Below are positions 27,593-36,418 of a DNA stretch of 64,000 bases, piece after piece. The DNA is from Halomonas campaniensis (GTDB lineage: Bacteria > Pseudomonadota > Gammaproteobacteria > Pseudomonadales > Halomonadaceae), in assembly GCF_002211105.1 (NCBI RefSeq), contig NZ_JPUA01000002.1:1-64000 (forward strand), written 5' to 3'. The position numbers and the translations under genes were made by a program. Numbering within the stretch: the first letter of the stretch is position 1; every line of letters starts with the position of its first letter. The notes under the pieces were generated by a model. It was not told the origin of the DNA. It ran no database searches and worked only from the letters and a program-made list of their open reading frames with translations.

Positions 27593-28987
27593 ATGACAGC
27601 CCCAACCCGCCCCTCTACCCACACTGGCAAACTGCTTTTTGCCCTGATTAGCCGTCTGCACCTCTATATCGGCCTCTTCGTCGGCCCTTTTATACTGATT
27701 GCGGCCCTCTCCGGCATCGCTTACTTACTCAGCCCACCGCTTGAAGAGTGGCTTTACCACGACACCCTGAATGGGGTTAACCAGGGAGAGCCTCAGCCAC
27801 TTGCCGAACAAATTGCGGCGGCACAACGCTACCTGGACAGCGCCACCTTGCCAAGCGCAGTGCGCCCGGCACCGGACCCCGGCAGCACGACCCGACTGAT
27901 GTATAGCGAGCCAAGCCTTGGCCCATCTGAACACCGCGCTGTATTCGTTGACCCCATTTCGCTGGAAGTGACGGGTGAGACAACTGTTTACGGTACCAGT
28001 GGCATCCTGCCACTACGCACCGCGATTGATCACTTTCACCGCCAGTTGTTAATGGGTAACGTAGGGCGTCTTTATAGTGAACTGGCCGCCTCATGGCTAT
28101 GGGTGGCTGCGCTAGGCGGTGTGCTGCTATGGATTCGTCAGCGCCGCTCGCTGAAAGCGCTTGTCAGCCCTCACAGGACTCGCCGGCGCCACGCAACGCT
28201 TGGGCTGGTACTCTCGCTGGGGTTACTGTTCTTTTCGGCCACCGGGCTTACATGGTCACAGTGGGCGGGGGACAATATTGCGGAACTTCGTCATGCCTGG
28301 GGCTGGGGCACGCCAAGTGCCTCAACGGCGTTGAACGATACCGATAGCCAAGTCGTCGACGAACATGCCGAGCATCACGGCCATATGGCCATGGTAGCCA
28401 CGTCTATTACGCCAGAAGATTTTGATCGGGCACTGAATGCTGCTCGTCAGGCGGGCCTCAGCGCAGCGCGGATGCAACTCACGCCCCCAAGCACTCCCCA
28501 GCAGGCATGGCGGGTAGCGGAAATTGACCGCCAATGGCCCACCCAGGTAGATCAAGTGGCACTGCATCCACGCTCAATGGCAGTGACTGATCAAACCGAC
28601 TTTGCCACCTTTCCATGGGCCGCCAAACTCACCCGCTGGGGGATTGATCTGCATATGGGGGTGCTGTTTGGTATTGCCAATCAAATCGTGCTGGCGTTGA
28701 TCGCCGCCGGGCTTGTGACATTGATCGTATGGGGTTATTTAATGGCGTGGCGGCGGTTACGCGCAGTAAGCGGTCAGCGCTTTCCGACGGTGGCTGAGCC
28801 GTTTTGGCAACTGCCGCTCTCGGCCAAATTAAGCCTGCTGGCAGGCACTATCGCTGTGGGCCTGGCGCTGCCTGTCCTGGGCGCCAGCCTAGCGATTTTT
28901 GTGGTGATCGATGCGCTGCGCTGGACTATTAAAAAGCGCTACACTGCCCGCACGCTAAATGCCCGCCATTCGAATACCATGAGGTGA
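27593..28987 (+). CDS. PepSY-associated transmembrane protein
   Basis: 464-residue inner-membrane protein of the PepSY-TM (PiuB-like) family. It has an N-terminal helix with the conserved RLHLYIGLFVGPFILIAALS, a periplasmic PepSY region, a helix pair near 185-240 with FSATGLTWSQWAG, and two C-terminal helices after DLHMGVLFG. The conserved histidines in HLYIGL, DHFHRQL and DLHMG suggest haem binding. Relatives act in siderophore-iron reduction. A DUF2805 gene follows after three bases and is probably cotranscribed. Confidence 0.87.
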   Translation: MTAPTRPSTHTGKLLFALISRLHLYIGLFVGPFILIAALSGIAYLLSPPLEEWLYHDTLNGVNQGEPQPLAEQIAAAQRYLDSATLPSAVRPAPDPGSTTRLMYSEPSLGPSEHRAVFVDPISLEVTGETTVYGTSGILPLRTAIDHFHRQLLMGNVGRLYSELAASWLWVAALGGVLLWIRQRRSLKALVSPHRTRRRHATLGLVLSLGLLFFSATGLTWSQWAGDNIAELRHAWGWGTPSASTALNDTDSQVVDEHAEHHGHMAMVATSITPEDFDRALNAARQAGLSAARMQLTPPSTPQQAWRVAEIDRQWPTQVDQVALHPRSMAVTDQTDFATFPWAAKLTRWGIDLHMGVLFGIANQIVLALIAAGLVTLIVWGYLMAWRRLRAVSGQRFPTVAEPFWQLPLSAKLSLLAGTIAVGLALPVLGASLAIFVVIDALRWTIKKRYTARTLNARHSNTMR

Positions 28988-28990
28988 ACG

Positions 28991-29266
28991 ATGCCCAAAG
29001 CCCCCGTTAAGCGCTTTCGCCGCCTACCCGATGACGAGCAGTCGCGCATCATTGAAATGGCCTGGGAAGACCGCACGCCGTTTGAAGCCATCGAAACGCT
29101 ATTTGGCCTTGGCGAGCCGGATGTCATTGAGGTGATGCGTCATCAGCTCAAACCCGCCTCGTTTCGCCTATGGCGCAAACGTGTTACCGGTCGTACGACC
29201 AAACACCAAGCCCTACGCTCGCCGGATGTGCTACGCGGCTACTGCCCAACACAGTACAAGCGCTAA
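28991..29266 (+). CDS. DUF2805/TIGR03643-family protein
   Basis: 91-residue basic protein matching the TIGR03643 (DUF2805) family, with the characteristic IIEMAWEDRTPFEAIETLFG and RLWRKRVTGRTTKH. Function unknown; the first half looks like a small helix-turn-helix. A GAGGTG ribosome site overlaps the stop of the upstream PepSY gene, so the two are coupled. Confidence 0.87.
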   Translation: MPKAPVKRFRRLPDDEQSRIIEMAWEDRTPFEAIETLFGLGEPDVIEVMRHQLKPASFRLWRKRVTGRTTKHQALRSPDVLRGYCPTQYKR

Positions 29267-29331
29267 CAAATTAGCACCTACAAAACTGACCAAGTCTTCT
29301 ACAAAAGAAGCCTTTCTCTAAATGACTTAAT

Positions 29332-29346
29332 TGTTATATTATCACA
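29332..29346 (+). promoter_or_regulatory. Zur box upstream of the COG0523 GTPase
   Basis: TGTTATATTATCACA matches the gammaproteobacterial Zur core TGTTATA-N-TATAACA at 13 of 14 defined positions. From memory the E. coli znu operator contains the almost identical GTTATAATATCAC. It lies 32 bases before the start codon, in position to block transcription when zinc is plentiful. Confidence 0.78.
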
Positions 29347-29377
29347 TAACACAAGCCCGTTTAGAGGTGACCTAGCA

Positions 29378-30604
29378 ATGACCGCATTTACTCCCTTGCC
29401 CGTGACGGTGCTCTCGGGTTTTCTGGGCGCCGGTAAAACCACCGTGCTCAATCATATTCTGGCCAACCGTGAAGGTCGCCGTGTCGCCGTTATCGTTAAC
29501 GATATGAGCGAGGTAAATATCGACGGTGCGTTGGTGCGCGGCGGCCCTGGCGAATCAACGCTGGACGGCGACGTGGCGCTTAATCGCAGTGAGGAACGGC
29601 TGGTAGAAATGAGTAACGGCTGCATCTGCTGCACCCTGCGCGAAGACTTGCTAGAAGAAGTCAGCCAGTTGGCCCGGGAAGGCAAGTTCGATTACCTGGT
29701 TATTGAGTCCACTGGGATTTCCGAGCCGCTGCCCGTGGCAGAAACCTTCACCTTTGAAGATGAAAGCGGCCAAAGCCTTTCCCATGTTGCCCGGCTGGAT
29801 ACGCTGGTCACCGTGGTCGATGGTGCCAACTTTCTTGAACAGTACCGCGAAGCACAAAGCCTCGCTGAAGCTGGGGAAAGCTTAGGCGAAGACGACGAGC
29901 GCAATGTCGCCGACCTGCTAGTCGATCAAATCGAGTTTTGCGATGTGCTGCTGATCAGTAAAACTGACCTGATTAATGAGAAAGATCTGGAAGCCCTGAA
30001 AGCCATTCTGCGCACGCTGAATCCCGATGCGGAATTAGTGCCCATTACCCAAGGTGGCGTGCCACTGGGCAAAGTGCTGGATACCGGTAAGTTCAATTTC
30101 GAGCGCGCCCAATTGGCGCCAGGTTGGCTAAAGGAGATGCGTGGCGAACACGTTCCAGAAACCGAGGAGTACGGCATCGGCAGCTTCGCCTACCACGCCC
30201 GTCGCCCCTTTCATCCGCAGAAATTTCATGACCTACTCAATCAGGAGTGGTTCGGCAAAGGCCTGTTACGCTCGAAGGGCTTTTTCTGGCTTGCCACCCG
30301 TCCCCAAGCTGCGGGCCAGTGGAGCCAGGCAGGCGGCATCGCCCACCATGGCCCTGCGGGGGTGTTCTGGAAAGCGATTCCCGAAGAGCGCTGGCCTACC
30401 GACCCCGAAACGCGACAGTTTATTATGGAGAAGTGGCAGGAGCCGTTCGGGGATATGCGCCAGGAGCTGGTGTTTATCGGCCAGGATCTGGATCAAGCCA
30501 AGATGCGTGAAGCCCTGGACGCCTGCCTATTGAGCGAAGCCGAGCTGCAGGAAGGCATGAAAGCATGGAAGAAGCTACCCGACCCCTTCCCTGCCTGGGA
30601 GTAA
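29378..30604 (+). CDS. COG0523 (CobW/ZigA-type) GTP-dependent zinc metallochaperone
   Basis: 408-residue G3E GTPase. The Walker A motif is [15 protein letters not shown] near residues 14-28, the metal-binding CxCC is [13 protein letters not shown] near 80-92, Walker B reads [10 protein letters not shown], and the guanine motif is SKTDL. A CobW C-terminal domain follows. Zur-controlled members (ZigA, YeiR, YciC) deliver zinc to essential enzymes in zinc starvation, and the Zur box in front supports that role here. A GAGGTGA ribosome site precedes the ATG. Ends nine bases from a convergent ion channel gene. Confidence 0.94.
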   Translation: MTAFTPLPVTVLSGFLGAGKTTVLNHILANREGRRVAVIVNDMSEVNIDGALVRGGPGESTLDGDVALNRSEERLVEMSNGCICCTLREDLLEEVSQLAREGKFDYLVIESTGISEPLPVAETFTFEDESGQSLSHVARLDTLVTVVDGANFLEQYREAQSLAEAGESLGEDDERNVADLLVDQIEFCDVLLISKTDLINEKDLEALKAILRTLNPDAELVPITQGGVPLGKVLDTGKFNFERAQLAPGWLKEMRGEHVPETEEYGIGSFAYHARRPFHPQKFHDLLNQEWFGKGLLRSKGFFWLATRPQAAGQWSQAGGIAHHGPAGVFWKAIPEERWPTDPETRQFIMEKWQEPFGDMRQELVFIGQDLDQAKMREALDACLLSEAELQEGMKAWKKLPDPFPAWE

Positions 30605-30613
30605 CCTAGCTGG

Positions 30614-31057
30614 CTACTCAGCCCCCACTGCCCAGTGCTGCTGCATTTGTAGGAAGGTAAGCGACGCAGACCAGGTAATCAGCATGAACCCGATCAGGCC
30701 TTCGGTGCTGAGAAGCAGGCGGATACCACCCTCGGGAGTTAGATCACCAAAACCGAGGGTGGTATAGCTCGTTGCCGACACATAGAGATAATCCCACAGT
30801 GCTACCGTTTCACTGCCGGAAAGCTGTCCCGTTTCCGGTAGATATTGCAGACCTACCAACGCAAGAGCAAACAGACAAATTTCGGCCACATGCGCTCCAA
30901 ACAACGAGAACATTAGGACTAGAAAACGCCGTCTTAGCGTTAACGGCCAGTACTCAAGTTTGCGGCTCACCCGAATGGCCACTTCAAAATGCACCACCAC
31001 ACTGGCCAGTACCGCTATCGCCGTAATAACAATGGCCGCCCCAGTTCCGCTTAACAT
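30614..31057 (-). CDS. Two-TM potassium-channel-like protein
   Basis: 147-residue membrane protein of the Ion_trans_2 type. The potassium selectivity filter is TTLGFGDLTPEGG, set between two hydrophobic helices, with a further hydrophobic N-terminal segment. No cytoplasmic ligand-binding domain is attached, so gating is unknown. Expressed separately from the genes around it. Confidence 0.88.
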   Translation of the reverse strand: MLSGTGAAIVITAIAVLASVVVHFEVAIRVSRKLEYWPLTLRRRFLVLMFSLFGAHVAEICLFALALVGLQYLPETGQLSGSETVALWDYLYVSATSYTTLGFGDLTPEGGIRLLLSTEGLIGFMLITWSASLTFLQMQQHWAVGAE

Positions 31058-31114
31058 TGCTGCTCCCTGCGTTGATGCTCTTGAAAGAGCTTAAGCGTAG
31101 TCAAGGATCTGAAA

Positions 31115-31153
31115 ATAAAAAAACCTCCCAGGCTAATGTTAGCCTGGGAGGTT
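31115..31153 (-). terminator. Rho-independent terminator of the TRAP transporter operon
   Basis: A long perfect stem, AACCTCCCAGGCTAA (31122-31136) with TTAGCCTGGGAGGTT (31139-31153), is followed on the minus strand by seven T. It begins 22 bases after the end of the large permease gene. Confidence 0.92.
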
Positions 31154-31175
31154 ATTCACGACATTTACGGGTTAA

Positions 31176-32489
31176 TTACTGCAACATGCTGGGCAACCAA
31201 GTCGCCAGGCCCGGAAACACGATCAGTACCGCGACCAGCAGCATCGAACAGAGGATATAAGGAATCGCCGCCGAGTATATTTCGCTCATGGTCGTACCCG
31301 CGGGCGCAACACCTTTCATCACAAAAAGCAGCAGTCCTAACGGTGGCGTTGAGAAACTGATTTCCAGAGCCAATAAAACCACAATACCGAACCACACCAG
31401 GTCAAACCCCAGCGCCTGGGCAAGTGGGAAGAAGATCGGCACGGTGAGCATCATGATAGAGATCTGCTCCATAAAGGTGCCCAGCACCAGTAGCACCGCG
31501 AACATTGCCAGGAGCATCAGAATCGGCGACAGATCAAAACTGGTCGCCCAGCCGATTAAGCCACCCGAAGCGCCAGAGAAGCCAAGCAGCTGACTGAAGG
31601 TAGCCGAGCCAAACACGATCAGGTAGGCCATTAGCGTGACTTTTAATGCCCCGGTGACCGAAAGTTTAAACGCCTCCCAGGTCATGCAGCGGAAAATAAA
31701 CGCCAGGATAATCACGCCTAGCGCACCAAAGGCTGCGGCTTCTGACGGCGTGGCAAACCCAATCAGCATCAGCGTGACGATAATCACCATCACGCTGAGC
31801 ATGGGTAGAATATCGGTCACGATCAGTTTGAGCTTCGCGCTCAGCGGCACCGGCTCAAGCTCATAATTCGGGGCGGCCAGTGGATCCAGCTTGGTCTGAA
31901 TAAAGATGGTTGCGATATAGAACCCCGCCAGCGTTAGTCCCGGCAGAATACCAGCGATAAGCAGTGCGCCAATATCCACTTTCGCTAAGGTTGCTAACAG
32001 CACTGCCAGCGCGGAGGGCGGAATAATAATCGCCAGGCCCCCAGTGCCCAGAATCGGGCCAATCGCCATTTTCTTTTTATAGCCCCGCCGCTCCATTTCC
32101 GGCACCAATAGCGAACCCATTAATGCCGTAGAGCCCATGGAGGAGCCACTCAGAGTTGAGAACGCCGTACCCCCCACCACTGTGACGTAAGATAAACGCC
32201 CCGGCACCTTGCCCATTAGCTGATCCACAGCGTTGAACATTTTCATGCCCAGCCCGGTGCGGAAAAACAGTTCGCCCATCAGCAAGAACAGCGGAATGGG
32301 CACCAAGTTAAAGCTGGAGAGTGCGCCGAAACCGTTGTTGAGCATCTGTAAGATGCCGGTTTGGCCACCCATAAAGTGCCAGGCGCCAATCACGTTGGCG
32401 GCCAAAAACGCCAAAGCAATGGGGGTGCCAATGGCCATGAACAGGAGAATCAGCGAGAGTAGGAAAGCGAGCGCAAAATACCATTCCAT
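31176..32489 (-). CDS. dctM: TRAP transporter large permease (DctM)
   Basis: 437-residue membrane protein with about twelve helices, the ion-coupled permease of a tripartite TRAP importer. Recognisable stretches are FLLMGELFFRTGLG, GGTAFSTLSGSSMGSTALMG, and STPPLGLLLFVMKGVAPAGT. Its start overlaps the dctQ stop by one base (TAATG). Substrate cannot be read from this subunit; context points to an organic acid or amide used by the neighbouring catabolic genes. Confidence 0.95.
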   Translation of the reverse strand: MEWYFALAFLLSLILLFMAIGTPIALAFLAANVIGAWHFMGGQTGILQMLNNGFGALSSFNLVPIPLFLLMGELFFRTGLGMKMFNAVDQLMGKVPGRLSYVTVVGGTAFSTLSGSSMGSTALMGSLLVPEMERRGYKKKMAIGPILGTGGLAIIIPPSALAVLLATLAKVDIGALLIAGILPGLTLAGFYIATIFIQTKLDPLAAPNYELEPVPLSAKLKLIVTDILPMLSVMVIIVTLMLIGFATPSEAAAFGALGVIILAFIFRCMTWEAFKLSVTGALKVTLMAYLIVFGSATFSQLLGFSGASGGLIGWATSFDLSPILMLLAMFAVLLVLGTFMEQISIMMLTVPIFFPLAQALGFDLVWFGIVVLLALEISFSTPPLGLLLFVMKGVAPAGTTMSEIYSAAIPYILCSMLLVAVLIVFPGLATWLPSMLQ

Positions 32490-33019
32490 TATTCTTTAAT
32501 CCCCGCTTCGCCGCTGTGAAGAATTTCATGGCCCACCACAAAGCGGCCAAATTCGATCGCCATCAGGGAAAAGCTGATGGGGAAGACGATGGTCAGTATC
32601 CATTTCGGCACAAAGAAAGCCCGCACGTCATAGTCAGTGCGCTCAATATTGAGCAGCACCAGATCAAGCCCCTTCCACGCCAGCACGCCGCACACCACGA
32701 CACAGAGCAGCGACACCCCACGGCTGAGTATATTCAGCGCTGCTGGTGGCAACACCGAGGTCAGCAGCTCGATATGCACATGCCCTTTTTGGCGCACCAG
32801 CCAGGGAGCCCCGAGCAGAGTGAGGTAGAACATGGCGTATTCAGTGGAGAGGAAAAACCACGCCGAGGGCTGAAGCCCTAAGTTACGAATCACCACGGAA
32901 AGCACCACCGCTACCATCAGCCATACCAGCATGATGGCGGCCAGCAGGGCCATGCCGTTAAGCAGCAGCAGGTAGCCGCGTTGTGCGTAGCGCATAAAAG
33001 ACCCTAGAAAATAAGCCAC
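32489..33019 (-). CDS. dctQ: TRAP transporter small permease (DctQ)
   Basis: 176-residue protein with four hydrophobic helices, the DctQ pattern, including WFFLSTEYAMFYLTLLGAPW and the conserved RQKGHVHIELL. Works with DctM in the membrane. Sits between dctP and dctM with 38- and -1-base junctions. Confidence 0.93.
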   Translation of the reverse strand: MAYFLGSFMRYAQRGYLLLLNGMALLAAIMLVWLMVAVVLSVVIRNLGLQPSAWFFLSTEYAMFYLTLLGAPWLVRQKGHVHIELLTSVLPPAALNILSRGVSLLCVVVCGVLAWKGLDLVLLNIERTDYDVRAFFVPKWILTIVFPISFSLMAIEFGRFVVGHEILHSGEAGIKE

Positions 33020-33057
33020 ACAAATAGGGGGCTCGATCGCTCGGCGCCCCTACGTTT

Positions 33058-34056
33058 CTATAGATCGTTGAATTTTTCAATCAGCGTATCGTAATGCTCA
33101 AGTCCCATGGGGTGGCGCTCCATCTGGCCGCGCATACGCTCCCAGGTGGCATCCCGGGCAGCGTCTGAGAAGCGCTGTGCTGCTTCGCCTTCCAGGGTAA
33201 TGACCTGCATGCCATCAGCCTCAAGCTCGGCTTGCTGCTCTTTGGCTAACTCAGCCAGTTGTTCGGCGCTGTCGCGCTCATGCTCAATGGCGACTTCCTG
33301 AAGAATTTGCTGCGACTCTTCGCTGAGCTGGTTCCACTTATCCAGGTTAACGATCACCCCCATATCGGTAGAGAAGAAGGCAGGGTCAACCCGGTAGTTA
33401 AGGAAACGATCCCAATTGAGGTCTTTCAGGCCAATTTGAGTCCAGCCGGTCGCGTTCACTACGCCTCGCTCCAGGGCCGCATAAACATCGGTGGTCGGCA
33501 GGCTGATTGGCTGCGCGCCCAGGTAGTCCTGGAAGAAGGCGTCATACACCGGGTTACTGCGTAGACGAAGGCCCGAAACGTTTAGATTACCTTCGTCATC
33601 AATAGTGGGCTCATCAATGGTGTAGAAGTTGTAGCTGACCCCGCTGTCGAACCAGCCCAGGTAGTAAGTGCCCATCTTCTCCTGATGAATTTCATTCAGC
33701 AGATCGATGCCGCCATTTTCACGGGCGAAAATAGCGTTGGTGTTAGAAGCCACCATGGCATCACGCTCTGGCACGGTACCTGCGTAGAAGCTCGCGGCGG
33801 TGTAGGCCATATCCACCACGCCGTTGCGCACTGCGTCGGGCTGCTCGGAAAGACCAATCACTTCAGGGCCGCCGCGCACGTTAATTTGCACCACACCTTC
33901 ACCGCGCTCGTTAACCTTATCGACGAACTCTAAAAAGCTCTGGGTATAGATCAGCGAGGGAGGAAACGCATGCACCGCGTTAATTTGATCCAATGCTAGG
34001 GTCTGAGTGGACGCCAGGGCTGTTAGCATGCCCAGGGTAAGGGTTACTTTTTTCAT
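33058..34056 (-). CDS. dctP: TRAP transporter solute-binding protein (DctP)
   Basis: 332-residue periplasmic binding protein. The signal peptide is MKKVTLTLGMLTALASTQTL, probably cut after ALA. The mature part has the DctP fold, with GGPEVIGLSEQPDAVRNGVV near residue 61 and LRLRSNPVYDAFF, where the arginine that pairs with a carboxylate ligand is expected in TRAP proteins. That hints at an acidic substrate. Probably in one transcript with leuCD upstream (139-base gap) or with its own promoter there. Confidence 0.93.
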   Translation of the reverse strand: MKKVTLTLGMLTALASTQTLALDQINAVHAFPPSLIYTQSFLEFVDKVNERGEGVVQINVRGGPEVIGLSEQPDAVRNGVVDMAYTAASFYAGTVPERDAMVASNTNAIFARENGGIDLLNEIHQEKMGTYYLGWFDSGVSYNFYTIDEPTIDDEGNLNVSGLRLRSNPVYDAFFQDYLGAQPISLPTTDVYAALERGVVNATGWTQIGLKDLNWDRFLNYRVDPAFFSTDMGVIVNLDKWNQLSEESQQILQEVAIEHERDSAEQLAELAKEQQAELEADGMQVITLEGEAAQRFSDAARDATWERMRGQMERHPMGLEHYDTLIEKFNDL

Positions 34057-34195
34057 GAGTTAGTCTCCTGCACAAGGTGGTTTTTTATAGCGGTTGTTGT
34101 GTTGATATTTTTTGTGAACCCTTCTTAAAACATCTGATGCAAGCGTGCACATTGTTGTAATGAGAATGTTTGCCAATATTGTTTTAGCCTTGGCA

Positions 34196-34834
34196 TTACC
34201 CTTTACTAATAATCTCGGTCTCAGGAAGCCTGGGCGCTGTCCAAGGGAACTGCCTGGCGTAGTTCGCTGCGAAATCGGTAATGGTGTTAGCGTGCTGGCG
34301 GGTCATATCAATATCATCCCAACCGTTCAGCAGCTTGGTGCGCCAAACGGTGCTAATTGAAAAACTGACCTCTACTGCAGCGACACGAATTAATTGCTTC
34401 TCCAAATCAACGTAAATGGCCGCCGGTGTATCACCAAGGGCTGCTAGCAAACGCTCGGCGTCATCCTCTTCCACCACTGCGGGCAATAAGCCGTTATTGA
34501 CGGCGTTAGACGCAAAAATGTCGCCAAAGCTTGGCGCCACCACGCAGCGAAAGCCGTAATCGACCAGTGCATAGACTGCCGCTTCCCGCGATGACCCCGC
34601 GCCAAAGTTGCGGCGACTGACCATCACTTCAGCGTCGGCAGCATTAGGGCGATGAAGAATAAACTCGGCGTCCGGTGTGCCCTGCTCGTTGTGGCGAACG
34701 TCATAAAGTAAAAACTGACCGTAGCCGACGCTGCGCGGCTCTTTCATAAAGCGCGCGGGAATCAACTGATCGGTATCCACGTTAGCCGCGGCAAGGGCAA
34801 CGCCAAGGGTGTCTAGTACGGTAATAGGTTGCAT
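34196..34834 (-). CDS. leuD: LeuD-like hydro-lyase small subunit
   Basis: 212-residue swivelling-domain subunit of an aconitase-superfamily hydratase, closest in shape to LeuD of isopropylmalate isomerase (GWDDIDMT, FASNAVNNGLLPAV). Odd: the usual NFGCGSSREHAPWAL reads NFGAGSSREAAVYAL here, replacing the conserved Cys and His while keeping the SSR. No leuB is nearby, and an operator shared with a catabolic operon lies upstream of leuC. I therefore infer a hydratase for a substituted maleate or malate rather than leucine synthesis, but leucine synthesis is not excluded. Overlaps leuC by one base. Confidence 0.82.
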   Translation of the reverse strand: MQPITVLDTLGVALAAANVDTDQLIPARFMKEPRSVGYGQFLLYDVRHNEQGTPDAEFILHRPNAADAEVMVSRRNFGAGSSREAAVYALVDYGFRCVVAPSFGDIFASNAVNNGLLPAVVEEDDAERLLAALGDTPAAIYVDLEKQLIRVAAVEVSFSISTVWRTKLLNGWDDIDMTRQHANTITDFAANYARQFPWTAPRLPETEIISKG

Positions 34835-36273
34835 TAGCGAGTTCCTGAAGCCTGAACGGATGAATCAACGCCCGCTGTTAACGTACGCACATCGGTTAGC
34901 CGCCCACTCACCGCCGCGGCGGCCACCATAGCGGGTGACATCAGATGAGTGCGTGCCCCCGGCCCTTGGCGGCCCTTGAAGTTGCGATTGGTCGTCGAAG
35001 CGCAGCGCTCGCCGCTGGCCACTAAATCACCGTTCATGCCTACGCACATGGAGCAGCCGGAGTGTCGCCACTCAAGCCCTGCGTCGATAAAGATACGGTC
35101 TAATCCTTCAGCTTCGGCCTGGGTTTTCACCAGCGTTGAGCCGGGCGAGACCATGCCGGGCACACGACTTTTTTGCCCTACCAGCACGGCGGCAGCGGCC
35201 CGTAAATCTTCAATACGCGCATTGGTACAAGAACCGATAAAGACCCGATCAATGTTGATATCGGTGAGCTTTTGGCCCGCCGTTAAGCCCATATAGGCCA
35301 AGCTCTCCCGAGCCTGGCGCGCTTTCGCGGGATCGCTCAGTTGCTCTGGGTCGGGCACAGCGCGATCAATCGGCAGTGCCTCTTCAGGCGAGACGCCCCA
35401 GGTCACCGTGGGAGCGATTTCGTCCGCATGCAGCGTCACTTCAAGATCAAAACGGGCGCCTGGATCGCTGTAGAGCGTGGCCCAGTAGGCGCAGGCTTGT
35501 TTGAAAGCTTCCCCTTGCGGAATCCAGGGACGGTCACGCAGATAGTCGAAGGTGGTTTGGTCTGGGGCAATCATGCCGCAGCGACCGCCGCCCTCAATGG
35601 AGAGATTACACAGCGTAAGCCGCGCTTCCATGGAGAGCGAGCGGATCGCCTCACCAGCGTACTCAATGGCATAGCCGCGGGCACCGTCGGCGCCCAGGCG
35701 CGCAATCCAGGTCAGCGCAATATCTTTAGCGGTGATGCCCTCGGCCAATTGGCCTTCCACCGTAATCCTCATCACCTTGGGCTTGCTCTGCCATAGGGTT
35801 TGCGTGGCCAGCACGTGGGCCACTTCCGAGGCACCAATACCAAAGGCAATGCTGCCAAAGGCGCCGTGGGTGGCGGTGTGGCTATCGCCGCAGACCATCA
35901 CCATGCCGGGCTGAGTGAGTCCCTGTTCGGGCCCCAGCACATGCACAATACCCTGGCGGGGGTCATCAAGACCAAACAGCGCCACCCCATGCTGCTGGGT
36001 ATTGCGGGAGAGCTGCTCGATCATTGAGCGCACTTTGGGATCGGCAACACCTACCAGGTCGCGGGTCAGCGTTGGTACGTAGTGGTCAGCAATACCAAAG
36101 GTTAAATCGGACCGGGCAACGGGCAACTGGCGTTCAGCCAGCTTATTGAACGCATGGAAGGAGCCTTCATGGACAAAGTGGCGGTCAATCCACAGCAGGC
36201 TCTGACCGCTTTCACTACGGTGAACCTCGTGGGCGCGCCAAACTTTGTCAAACAGCGTTGTTGGGGTACTCAT
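34834..36273 (-). CDS. leuC: LeuC-like iron-sulfur hydro-lyase large subunit
   Basis: 479-residue aconitase-superfamily subunit. The cluster ligands are visible as SCTNARIEDL and HSGCSMCVGMNGD, and the substrate-binding VCGDSHTATHGAFGSIAFG is intact. It forms the active enzyme with the downstream LeuD-like subunit. Slightly longer than typical LeuC (about 466). Its promoter region carries the palindrome shared with the gntR/plus-operon region. Relatives with other substrates include maleate hydratase and dimethylmaleate hydratase (DmdAB), either of which would fit this cluster. Confidence 0.85.
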   Translation of the reverse strand: MSTPTTLFDKVWRAHEVHRSESGQSLLWIDRHFVHEGSFHAFNKLAERQLPVARSDLTFGIADHYVPTLTRDLVGVADPKVRSMIEQLSRNTQQHGVALFGLDDPRQGIVHVLGPEQGLTQPGMVMVCGDSHTATHGAFGSIAFGIGASEVAHVLATQTLWQSKPKVMRITVEGQLAEGITAKDIALTWIARLGADGARGYAIEYAGEAIRSLSMEARLTLCNLSIEGGGRCGMIAPDQTTFDYLRDRPWIPQGEAFKQACAYWATLYSDPGARFDLEVTLHADEIAPTVTWGVSPEEALPIDRAVPDPEQLSDPAKARQARESLAYMGLTAGQKLTDINIDRVFIGSCTNARIEDLRAAAAVLVGQKSRVPGMVSPGSTLVKTQAEAEGLDRIFIDAGLEWRHSGCSMCVGMNGDLVASGERCASTTNRNFKGRQGPGARTHLMSPAMVAAAAVSGRLTDVRTLTAGVDSSVQASGTR

Positions 36274-36379
36274 GGTCGTCGCTCGTTGCCTCGGCCTTCG
36301 TTAGACTTATCGTTCTTACCCAATACAACTAGCGCAATTCCACAACACAGGTCAAATGTATTTTTTATAATTTTAAATC

Positions 36380-36397
36380 TGTATTAAATTTAATACA
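36380..36397. promoter_or_regulatory. GntR-family operator upstream of leuC
   Basis: Perfect 18-bp palindrome TGTATTAAATTTAATACA, 107 bases before the leuC start and just past the end of gntR. Both seven-base arms are identical to those of the palindrome at 37300-37317. Confidence 0.72.
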
Positions 36398-36418
36398 TTA
36401 AAAAACAGCCTAATGACG

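Noticed and set aside
29300..29325. Short CTTCT-ACAAA-AGAAG hairpin after the DUF2805 gene as a terminator
   Set aside because: Only five base pairs and an interrupted T-run; too weak to call.
34057..34195. A third copy of the GntR palindrome before dctP
   Set aside because: No TGTATTA or TAATACA arm is present in this gap; the TRAP genes are more likely read from the leuC promoter or from an unrelated one.
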